From Artemisia argyi (Eukaryota; Streptophyta; Magnoliopsida; Asterales; Asteraceae), in contig CM060703.1 in the NCBI GenBank assembly GCA_030686995.1, positions 7,908,597 to 7,972,596 of the forward strand: a stretch of DNA of 64,000 nucleotides, read 5' to 3'. Below, piece after piece: positions 48,801 to 57,719 of the stretch. Within the stretch, counting starts at the first letter, position 1. Each line of letters starts with the position of its first letter. A program made the translations under genes and the position numbers. The notes under the pieces were generated by a model, which ran no database searches, was not told the DNA's origin, and worked only from the letters and a program-made list of their open reading frames with translations.

Positions 48801-49652
48801 GGGGGACTTGTTGGTGGCTTAATAAATATTTGTGTCCAAATGTTGGATGACTTAGTGTATTAGGTGTTATCGGGTATCGAGTTAACTAAAAATAAATGTT
48901 ACCAAGGTGAAATAAAATACGACGAAGTTGTAAAAGTTGTAAAATAATATTCCTGATGATAATCGGGTGTTAGAATAATTATTGAATTGAAATAGCGCAA
49001 ACCGACGAAGTAATGGGCTCCGACCGTAAAATATAGTAATTGATTAGAAAGTACCGGGTAAATTAATAATATAATTTTTATATTATAATAATGAGTATGA
49101 AAATATGTTAGGATCGTAGTCGGGAGTATCGGGTATACGTTTGTAGTAAAACTGAGTGGTAACGTTAATTACAAATTAAGCATACGTATATAGAAATAAT
49201 GCATATCCGTGTAGTAACTAATGTGATGATGATGTGTAGACTATTCCAGTATATATGAAATGTCATTAATAAATGATGCATGAATTCACAGCTAAACCAC
49301 ATTGGTTACGCGAATTTGAAGACTCGTAAACTCAGTTTACGTAATGGTGAATGACGATCATGAATAGTGATTCCCTCCGGGAATGAATAGTGTCACATGA
49401 ATAGTAAAATTTCTAAACGCTTCTCGGAATCACAAACTGACTCCGAAAATGATGAATAGTAAAATGATGAATAGTGACCGGTGAATAGTAACTGATGAAT
49501 AGTGTCACATGAATAGTAAAATTTCTAAACGCTTCTCGGAATCACAAACTGACTCCGAAAATGATGAATAGTAAAACGATGAATAGTGACCGGTGAATAA
49601 TAACTGATGAATAGTGAATAGGAGAAATGTCCTGAAAATGCGGGTTGTTACA
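45836..49652 (-). repeat. LTR 3 of element D (5' LTR in element orientation)
   Basis: 3817 bp, ending at the ATAAG duplication (49653-49657). The only difference from LTR 2 found by eye is G at 49419 in place of A at 43179. Confidence 0.93.
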
Positions 49653-49657
49653 ATAAG

Positions 49658-50054
49658 TCAGAATTCAAAGATGTATGAGCATGTTGGAATGGCCGACGAC
49701 CACCACAGACGCAGAAGTGACGCATGGCAGATAACTTCATAAGATGATCATTACCTCATCAACAAAGATCAAAGAACAATGAACGATTTTGAAGACGTCT
49801 AAAGCCTTGAAAGTCAAAGATTAAGATGAAGACGTCAAGCAACCGTGATGACCGACCCTTAGGGGGAGATTGTTGGGATCATACTTTTATATTTAGTCAA
49901 GTCTCGGTCATTACATTTTGTAATAAGATGATCACAACTACATCAACTAAGAACAAAGAACGATGAATGATTTAGAAGACGTCTAGAGCTTTGAAAGTCA
50001 AAGATCAATACAAAGACGTCAAGCAACCTTGATGACCGACCCTTAGGGGGAGAT
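49658..50054 (+). repeat. 3' end of element C with duplicated purine tract and partial LTR
   Basis: A ~184-bp unit is repeated. Each copy has AGATGATCA..., GAAGACGTCTA, GACGTCAAGCAACC and GATGACCGACCCTTAGGGGG, then AGATTGTTGGGATCA. After the first purine tract (49861) only ~55 bases of LTR-like sequence follow (from 49871); after the second (50045) the complete 3' LTR follows. Confidence 0.8.
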
Positions 50055-50407
50055 TGTTGGGATCAAAGTTTTACTATTTTATCAAGTCTCGGTCATTTGT
50101 AATAATATTAGGTTGCTTAGTTATTATTTACTTTCATATGTGTTATGTATTAAGTTTACTAGGCTTAAGTAAAGTAATCCATGGGCCTCCTAGCCCACGT
50201 TTTCATGAAAGGAAGGAGAGGGTGTGTTGCCCTAGCTCCTTCCCTATAAATAGGATGCTTAGGTCTCTTGTAAACTTGTTGGTTAATTCATAATTATAAG
50301 AAAACTCTTTCATTTCTATTTCTCATATTGTCTTAATCAACCATCTCTCACTCTCATCTCTTTTCTATCATTCTTATACTTGTGTTTACATAAATTGTGA
50401 CCTAACA
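50055..50407 (+). repeat. 3' LTR of element C
   Basis: 353 bp, three differences from the 5' copy, followed by TATAT (50408-50412). Confidence 0.93.
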
Positions 50408-50411
50408 TATA

Positions 50412-51817
50412 TGATGAGGCGAAAAATGATCCGTTTTTAAGGGGTCATTTAAGCCGGAATTCAACTTTATTTGATCAAATATTGCCCTAAATCGTTCCTT
50501 TTGTGATTTTAGGTACTTTGGGAGTGAAATCTGGAAAAGGAAGCAATTCGGACGTTTTTGGAGCATAAAAGTGAAGAAAACGCCAAAGTCTTAATTTTCC
50601 ATGCTGGGAACAGTAGGTGACGGCGTCAAGAGCAATTTCCTGATGGCGTCAAGAGCAAAATTCCATGACGACCCAGTACAGATTTGACGGCGTCACGAGG
50701 GTAGGGCGTCAAGAGTAAAAGTCATGACGGCCTGGAAATGATTTTGTCTTGACGGCGTCAAATGTAGATCAAGGCAGTCCGAGAATGGTTTTGGCGGCGA
50801 GGTGACGGCGTCACAAGATTTGTCTTGACGCCGTCAGACCTCTTTTCCTATATATAGTTTTCTAATTTTTCACATTTAAAGAGAGAAGTTTTGGGAGAGA
50901 CCCTAAGTACGATTTTGGTGTAACTTTACAGGTTTTTCAAGGGTTCCAACCCCTTGATACCTAGCATGTGTAATCAAGATAAGTGTTCCTTTAATTCAAT
51001 CAATATATCTATGTGTTGGTTGTCTATATCTTGTTCTTATCTTAATTCCATCATGCTAGGCTAGATCTATCTTATGTTTGCTTAGATCTAATGAAACCTA
51101 GATGTTAATTATGTGTTGATTACTTGTTTATTCTTGTCTTGGATGAATGATTTATATGTTAGGCTTAAGAAAACTGGTAGATCTCCAATTGGTAACATGC
51201 TTGAACGTCTTAAGAAACATGAACCGAAGCGCACTAGGTCTTTATTGGTTGTATTTAATGCATGAGCCACTGTTTACAATCCCTATAGTTGTGCTGGGCA
51301 TCGTGTAGGAGGAGATAAGAGCTCATAGAATTGGGGAGTTAAGTGTGCCACCCCATGAATGGTATTAAGGAATACGATCCGTCATCCATGCAATTATAAC
51401 AAGTAATTAACGTGTAAAAGATGTCTAGGGAGTAGTGAAATCTAAGTAAACACATTTTCTCCAATTACTGCTCACAACTCTAGTATAATTTAGTTTATTT
51501 TCATTTTTAGTATTTTATTTTGATTGCATCTTAGTATTGGGTTAGTTGATTAGCAACTAATTCCGCCCAAATCCTTCAAACCCGAGATTTTTAATTGCTT
51601 TCCATAAAATATAAAAACACAAAAATAATCATCTCTCACCTTTAGAACTAGTATTTAGGCTTTCTAATCCTAGCGACACTATTCCTAAGCTGAACGATCA
51701 ATCCCCCGGTACTTGTCACTATACTATACTACAACGATCAGGTACACTGCCTGGTGGGGGTTGTAAGCTTCTCGAGATCCCTCGAGAGGTAAAGCCTGTT
51801 GCGATTCCCACGCATCA
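50412..51817 (+). repeat. 3' LTR of element A
   Basis: 1406 bp; its first T is shared with the C duplication. It is followed by ATATC (51818-51822). It carries the TGACGGCGTCA array (one site reads TGATGGCGTC) and a TATATATAG box near 50850. Confidence 0.93.
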
Positions 51818-51822
51818 ATATC

Positions 51823-52619
51823 ATTAAACTTCACAATAAATCAAATACCCAATTCCATAGATCTAAAAGACTTAGCTATCATTTTTGGTGTCCCAAATGA
51901 AGGTACTTGTCTCTACACGGATAAGTGGCCTATTTCAAGCCTTGACTCGATTGAGCGTTTTCATCCATACGACACACCTCTTGCTAGTAAGGAAACTATT
52001 AAGGAACATCTCTTTGTTAGAACATCGTTCGGGGAATATTGTAGATAAGGATCCTTTTGGTATGGAGCTCAATGAGCTTAAACCACAATTTAAGAAGTGG
52101 GAAGAAATTCTTAGAGCTAACGTCATAAGTACTATAGGAAATAGAGATCATATCAACACATGCCTTTGCTACATGCTCTATAGCATTTCCACCGGTCAAC
52201 CCTTCAACTTAGCCTACTACCTAGCCAAAAGAATGGCCGACATACCCTTAGTTGGAACAACCGCTCTTCCCTATAGAATGCTTCTTACCCGCCTCTTTAG
52301 AGCAATCTCACCCATTCCTCCTAACGATAATGGAATGTGCCTTGACTATTCTCTCGTTCCCCACATCTTCATTCCTTTAAGTGATAAACGAGTTTTCAAA
52401 GGTAAGGGCAAACGTACTCGATCACCTACACCATCATCATCATCATCCGGAATGAGCGAGGACGATAAACTTCCTAACTCTAAGTTACCTCCTTTAGAAT
52501 ACCTTCAAGCACTCCCCGCCATTGACAATGCATCCGAAGAGTTCAAGCAAACCAAAGGAATGTTCAAATGCTTTGGAAGGTACCTAAACAAGCTCAATAA
52601 GAAGATAGACCGGTTGTGA
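51823..52619 (+). pseudogene. Extra ORF 1 of element I, C-terminal part
   Basis: It continues from 10400 in frame: LNFTINQIPNSIDLKDLAII, FGVPNEGTCLYTDKW..SSLD. Near 52015-52030 the frame shifts and goes on as SGNIVDKDPFG, FKKWEEILRANVIS, CYMLYSISTGQPFNLAYYLA KRMADIP and LPYRMLLTRLFRAI, then a Ser/basic tail with KGKGKRTRSPTPSSSSSG and a final helix. The intact ancestor would be about 360 aa. The FNLAYYLAKRM...LLTRLF block is the recognisable core of the plant retroelement-associated domain of unknown function. It is located after the gag remnant, outside any polymerase. Confidence 0.62.
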
Positions 52620-53603
52620 GAAGATTACGGAGTGTTTGGCTTATGAATGCTTTAGAACCATTTATATGTTAAACTACGTGATTTGTTTGTTTTTCATGTT
52701 CATGTTTTATTACATTTGTCTGATTATGTTTGGATGAGCTTTTATGCATAATGACAATGTTTAAGGTGTTTGTCAACTTTTTATGCTTATAGCAATTTTC
52801 ACTAAGTATAGTGAAATTCTCGACCATAAGGTCAAAGTCCTATGATATGTGTGTTTACATGTTCAATTTTTACATTGCCTAACTAGATATGCATTATCTT
52901 TTTGATTTTAGGAGTTTTCGAAAAATTTGAAAATCGTCTCGCGGGTCAAAATCGCGGACTGCCAATTTTTTCAGCCCTGACGGATCTGGCGGTACCCAAA
53001 ATTGGGTTCCGCCAGTGTAATTTCTGGGTAACCCAGAATTGGCCCAACGAACCAGACGGAACCTAAAACAGGGTTCCGCATGTGTATTGTGAGGGTTCCG
53101 CCAGACACCTGCAGAAAATTTTTTCATTTTTCTTAAGTCCAAAACTTGTAAAGTGTCAAACCATTATCCTAAGTGAGAAACATCTTCCATTAACTTCAAT
53201 AACCATAATAGAACAACTCTCACTCACTAAAACAATTAGGAAGCCACTTCCCTCCAAAAATTCAAATTCAAACATAACTAACCCAAGGAACCCTTTTAAA
53301 GGATCCTTCAAACCATTGAAACATTTTTCAATCAAATCACATCCCATGATCACAAACCATTGAGTGCATATGTTGGTCTTTCACTCCACCTTAGTCCATT
53401 GGATTGACATGCAATGATTTGACATGTTCATGAAAACTTTGTAAATTATTTGAAACCTCAATCTTTGAATTGTAGAACATCAAATCCAAACACCCATTTC
53501 AACATCTCCTTCATCCTATAAATTTGAAAGTTTTGCTACAATTCAAATCACACCATCACCATTAAAACTTCTTCTCTTAAAACATCAAAACCACACCTTT
53601 GAA
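52620..53603 (+). other. Spacer between extra ORFs of element I, with a GGCGG module
   Basis: AT-rich apart from 52971-53114, where GGCGGTACCC, GGGTTCCGCC, GACGGAACC, GGGTTCCGC and GGGTTCCGCC occur before CACCTGCAG. This is a longer, diverged version of the LTR module at 5461-5537. It lies about 490 bp upstream of extra ORF 2. Short frames here have no features. Confidence 0.55.
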
Positions 53604-54783
53604 ATGACTAAATCCAACACATCATCCGAGTCATCAAAATCCTTCTCAAAAACCACTAGAATTAGTGTTAAACCTTGTTGCTTCAACAAAACCGTCAAGT
53701 CAAGCTCATCTTCTTCAAGTGATGCTTCGCTTAACCTCACTACCTCAACCAAGATTTCCTTAATCTCACTACCTCAACACATCCCCAACACATCGTAATA
53801 CAAATGTAATCACCTTTCAAGATTTGCTTAATCTTGATTCTCCAACACCCTCTCCAACACATTGCTACACAAACATAGCCACCATTCCTTCACTTACTAG
53901 ACCTTCATGTGATTCAACATCACCTTCTCAACAAGCTCAACCAACTAAAATTTCATCACCTCAATCACCAACACCTACACCAATGGAACTTTTCCATACA
54001 CCTCCAACATCACCACTACCCTATTTGGAAACATTAGAAGGCCTATCACCCAAATCATCAAGTCCACCATCCTTGCCACTCTTTGACACCATTGCTCAAA
54101 TGGAAACCTAACAACAACCTTGTGAGCAACTAGATGATGAACCCCATCAACCATCATTAGTAGAACGGTTGGCTTACCGTTATGCTAGACCATCCATTTT
54201 TCCAAATGATCAAGGTCATACCCACTCACAATCATTTGTGTTTCACCCAATTTATAAAGATCTTCATGGCAATCCTTCCGGCGAACCAAGTTTCCGCCAT
54301 TTTGTTCAAAATCAACAACCACCACAACAACAACAACCATCACCACAAGAACCTTTCCAACAATTTGAATCTCTACTTTCTTCTTATAAGAAAATAGCAG
54401 TATCCATATGGGAAAAACCTCCAAACCTTAATAATGAGATTGACACTCACTTAAACCATCTTCATGCCATCAAACGTATGGTTGATTCTCAAATCAACCA
54501 TATTATGGTTTTACAAACAACACTTCAATCAACAAATGAAGAAAGCAAAAACACTACTCAACCATCCACCTTTGCTCCTTCAAGTTCAAACCATCCACCA
54601 CCAACATATCAAACCACTCTTCCACCAAACTTTCCCCGCCATGATTGCAATCATTGCGAAAGAACCGCTCACATTAGTGAAGGGTGTCGAAGGGAAATTC
54701 GTGAGCTATCCGAAGAAATGAGGTTTATACTAAACCACATTTTGGATCATCTACAATCCTTGTCTCACACACCTCAACCCTAG
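53604..54783 (+). pseudogene. Extra ORF 2 of element I: Pro/Gln/Ser-rich protein
   Basis: The ATG at 53604 opens a Ser-rich start (MTKSNTSSESSKSFSKTTRI). A second frame, offset by one, runs from 53824 to 54783 with one TAA at 54109-54111. The last part has PSIFPNDQGHTHSQSFVFHP, a Gln/Pro run (QNQQPPQQQQPSPQEPFQQF), a helical region (INHIMVLQTTLQS) and the end RHDCNHCERTAHISEGC, which is Cys/His-rich but not a clean zinc knuckle. Low complexity prevents assignment; it could be a decayed gag-like or envelope-position ORF. One frameshift and one stop break it. Confidence 0.5.
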
Positions 54784-55622
54784 AGTCTCCAAAATGAAAC
54801 AAAACCGTTTCTTTTGGAAAATGTTTCCCATTTAAACCAACAAACCAAAACCTTATCATCCTTTCAACCTTCAAAATAAAGCACGCTACAACCATCCAAC
54901 CCAAATTTTCATCCTTAAACAACCTTAGCCTTGTTTTGGGAAAATGTTTCTCATTAAGGAAAATGATGATTTCCTTGTAGCTTTTTAAGTTCTTAGTTTA
55001 TTTTTAGTTTTTCTTTATTTTTAGAAGTAGGATGGTGTAATCCAAATTTCTTGTCTTTGACTTTTTAAGAGTCAAAATTTTACATGAAATGAATTTCATT
55101 CTACTACAAGGTTTGCATTGTTTGTTGACCATTTAGGTATAATAAGTGAACTATACCTTGCTATGGTGGCATACATATATCTTGTTTTTTGAAACTAACC
55201 TTTCTTTTTGTAGGATCATTATCGATGTTTTCCTTTCTTGATACTCTATTTAGGGGAGTAATATTCAAGGGGGAGCATGAGTGTTGCACTATTTCACTTC
55301 AGAACTCTTAGTTGTGTTTTAAACATGAAACGCTTTCATGACTTGTCTTGTGTAACAACTAACCTTTTTCTTGTAGGTTCAAAATCCATGTCTCCTCTCT
55401 TGGCACTCCATTTAGGGGGAGTATCGTCCAAGGGGGAGCAAGTGCTTACTTCCGCTTTTTTTTTGTTTCTACAAAAAGGGGGAGAATTTATATAAACTTG
55501 TGCTTATCACCCCATCTTTGCAAAAACAAGTTTTTATACTAACTTTATAAGACTTAACACTAAAACTAGTGACTTACTTATAAATAAAGTTTATGTTTTG
55601 TCATCAACAAAAAAGGGGAGAT
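54784..55622 (+). other. Element I 3' non-coding region with purine tracts
   Basis: AGGGGGAG-type tracts lie at 55269, 55414, 55432 and 55488, and the tract adjoining the LTR (AAAAAAGGGGAGATT) begins near 55608. No supported gene; a 72-codon frame at 55277-55495 spans the tracts. Confidence 0.6.
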
Positions 55623-57020
55623 TGTTAATACAAATATCGCCTAAAAACGTTATTTATATTTTACGATCTTTGCTAAGTTTTGTTAATGACAAAGTATGAA
55701 GTTTAGCTATAAGTAAATCATCACTTTAAGTGTTTAAGTCTTGTTTAACTAAGGTTTACATTTCCTTTTAAACAAAACATTGTTTTTATTTCTTAAATTA
55801 GAAAGTGTCTTGTCACATCACATTTATTTCTTAAAATAGTAATGTCACATCACATTTAGGGCAAGCTTTGTCCATATACATTTATGGTAAGAAAGAGTGT
55901 TTGACTAACCTTATGCTTGCTTGCAAGTCTTGTGTTTGACTAGAAGTAATGTGATGTAACCTTGTTTGGTTTGGAAGATTTATTGCAAAAACCAACTACA
56001 GCCCTGGCGGTACCCTGGGGATACACGGGCGGAACCCTTCTTAGGGGTCCGCCGTATCCGCCAGACCTGCAGAATAGTTTGCTATAAATACCAAACCATT
56101 TGTTAGTTTTGTGTAACCCTTTTAGGACATATTTTTACATATTCTCTTAACTAACTCAGAAACATTTTTGATTTGTGCAATTCTCTTATGTAGCAAGGAA
56201 CTTCACAAGTTCATTCAAGAAGTTACAAGCTTCAACTCTAAAATTGCAAGTCTTGGTAGCTTGGTCATGTATAAGCTTTGGTAGTTTATACTTCATTTGT
56301 GTCTTGTATGTAGAAGTGATTGGTTAGTATTTTAGGCCTCAAAATACGTAGTGTGTCGGGAGTTGTTGTACCCTTGTAAAAGAACTAACGGGAGTGGTTG
56401 TACCCTTGGTAAAGAACTTGACATTTAGCTTAGTGTCGGTAAAAGTGTAAGCGACAATGGGAGTGGTTGTACCCGTGTAAAAGAACTCGACATCTAGCTT
56501 AGTGTCGGTAAAAGTGTAAGCGACGTTGTAAAGGTTTTCTCCGCCGGTGAAAGGAGCTTGTTGATTAGTGCTTATAACTCTCGAGTTGGAAACTCGGGGC
56601 GTGGATGTAGGGCAAGGAAAAAGAGTCCTTGTAGCCGAACCACGATAAACAATCGTGTTGTGGTTTGATCGTTTCTTTCTTTATCTTTGCTTATTACATG
56701 TTGTTCTTTAGTTAGAATAGCTAGTTACATATAAAGCTTTTCAAAGAACTAAACAAGTAAATATGTGTTTATATCTTCAAACAAAAGTAAAGCTTTTCAA
56801 AGAACTAAACAAGCAAAGTTAGGATCATCACAAGCAAAGCTTTTCAAAGTATAAAACTAGTAAAGTTAGAATTGTTATTCACATGAAAAGCTTTTCAAAG
56901 AATCAAACACATAACGTTGTGTTTATATCTTTAAGCAAACGTAAAAGTTTTTAAAGATATTCAAGTTAAAAAAGATTAAAAAGCGGGAAACTATTCAACC
57001 ACCCCTTCTAGTTTTCCACA
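55623..57020 (+). repeat. 3' LTR of element I
   Basis: 1398 bp, about 27 differences from the 5' LTR by hand count. GGCGG module at 55996-56072 and TATAAATA at 56083-56090. It is followed by ATTTG (57021-57025). Confidence 0.93.
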
Positions 57021-57304
57021 ATTTGCATATCTTGCTCGAAAAGTTCTTCATCAGTCAACCCAAAGGTATTGGGTTGGTTTTGTGGTGGATTGTTTGCCGG
57101 TGGATTGTTTTGTGGTGGAATGTTTGCTGGTGGAAACAGAACTTCCGATGGAGTGTTTTGTGGTGGATTGTCATATGGGAATACGGGAAACAGATCTTGT
57201 GGTGGATTGTTTTGTGGTGGATTGTCGTATGGGAATACGGGAAACAGATCTTCCGGTGGTGTGTTGTAAACCGATTCATTATCCGGTGATGTGTTGTGTG
57301 ACAT
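57021..57304 (-). pseudogene. 5' half of small ORF split by the retrotransposon cluster
   Basis: The start MSHNTSPDNESVYNTPPEDL is at 57304. The 94 codons up to the insertion are Pro/Asn/Gln-rich with DLFPVFPYDNPPQN repeated twice and an acidic end (LTDEELFEQDMQ). The C-terminal 66 codons are at 4884-5084. The N-terminus is likely disordered and the C-terminus charged and helical; family unknown. A weak TGTAAATAG TATA candidate lies ~68 bp upstream. It shares a ~415-bp intergenic region with the divergent SANT ORF. Frames on the plus strand here (Gly/Cys/Trp-rich) are antisense shadows. Confidence 0.7.
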
Positions 57305-57719
57305 TGTTTCGTATGAATTGTTTGTGAATTCTGTATGATTTGTGTGTGTATTGTGAGCATATGAGAATGGCTATTTACAGAACCGTTTTTTTTGAATTTG
57401 AAATTTAAATATATCCCGCTCTGTTTTTGAAATTTTAATTTTAAACGTTTATCCGCTCGTTTTTTTGAATTTGAATTTTAAAGTGTTTACCACACATTTT
57501 TTTTAATTTGAATTTTAAAGGTTTATGCACACGTTTTCTAAATACCCCGCTCTGTTTTTGAAATTTAAATGTTAAACATTTATCCCGCTCAGTTTTTGAA
57601 ATATGAATGTTAAACGTTTATCCCGCTCAGTTTTTAAAATTTGAATGTTAAACACCCCTATATAAAGCATACCATAACATCCTATTTTGCACACACTTCA
57701 CATTCTAAACAATTTTACA
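57305..57719. promoter_or_regulatory. Divergent promoter region with ~45-bp repeats and TATA box
   Basis: Between the split ORF (leftward) and the SANT ORF (rightward) lie six or seven imperfect units of about 45 bp. Each is built on CCCGCTC(T/A)GTTTTTGAAAT, then TTGAATGTTAAACGTTTAT. TATATAAA at 57659-57666 is well placed for the SANT ORF (ATG 57720). Confidence 0.6.

Larger units (their letters stand above)
33356..49652 (-). mobile_element. Element D: tandem LTR-internal-LTR-internal-LTR, Ty3/gypsy derivative
   Basis: It is 16297 bp: three 3817-bp LTRs (33356-37172, 39596-43412, 45836-49652) separated by two 2423-bp internal regions (37173-39595, 43413-45835), giving an exact 6240-bp period. 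One ATAAG duplication flanks the whole. Orientation is minus: the initiator-Met primer site lies at the right end of each internal region and a purine tract at the left end. LTR termini read TGTAACAACC...GGGTGTGACA on the minus strand. The internal part holds only a decayed integrase trace. Differences are 6-7 among LTRs and 1 between internals, so the element is very recent. ORFs of 60-90 codons repeated in each copy have no recognised function. Confidence 0.93.
17009..50407 (+). mobile_element. Element C: Ty1/copia deletion derivative, interrupted by B and D
   Basis: 353-bp LTRs (17009-17361, 50055-50407) begin TGTTGGGATC and end GTGACCTAACA, flanked by TATAT. A primer-binding site TGGTATCA follows the 5' LTR. 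The element keeps a long gag frame and the very start and end of the polymerase region (RT start, RNase H end); protease, integrase and most of RT are missing. Without B and D it is about 10.4 kb. Its proteins resemble long-gag TNT1-94-type copia polyproteins abundant in Asteraceae. LTRs differ at 3 sites only. Confidence 0.92.
10401..51817 (+). mobile_element. Element A: Athila-like Ty3/gypsy element with gag-protease only, interrupted by C
   Basis: Two 1406-bp LTRs (10401-11806, 50412-51817) begin TGATGAGGCG and end CACGCATCA. ATATC duplications flank them. A primer site TGGCGCCG... follows the 5' LTR, as in Athila-type elements that use tRNA-Asp. The internal region holds a gag-protease reading frame with one frameshift and then ~2.5 kb of non-coding DNA; RT, RNase H and integrase are absent. 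Without C it is about 8.0 kb. LTRs differ at about 22 sites (1.6 %, hand count). The structure fits a non-autonomous TR-GAG-like derivative. Confidence 0.93.
5088..57020 (+). mobile_element. Element I: outermost LTR retrotransposon, Ty1/copia-like, carrying nested elements A-D
   Basis: Two 1398-bp LTRs (5088-6485 and 55623-57020) start TGTTAAT and end TTTTCCACA. They are flanked by a 5-bp ATTTG duplication. Without the later insertions (10401-51822) the element is about 10.5 kb. It has a primer-binding-like site after the 5' LTR, a decayed copia-type gag, two further ORFs of non-polymerase type, and a purine tract before the 3' LTR. No reverse transcriptase, RNase H or integrase is recognised, so it was non-autonomous or is heavily decayed. 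The LTRs differ at about 27 positions (1.9 %, hand count), the oldest value in the stack. The PPT and LTR length recall the SIRE/Maximus group, but that placement is tentative. Confidence 0.9.

Noticed and set aside
33356..49652. Three 6240-bp-spaced copies as an assembly artefact
   Set aside because: A single outer TSD, LTR-bounded ends and an ordered pattern of differences fit a biological LTR recombination. Long reads should still confirm it.
57023..57327. Gly/Trp/Cys-rich plus-strand ORFs
   Set aside because: They are antisense shadows of the Pro/Asn/Gln-rich minus-strand ORF.
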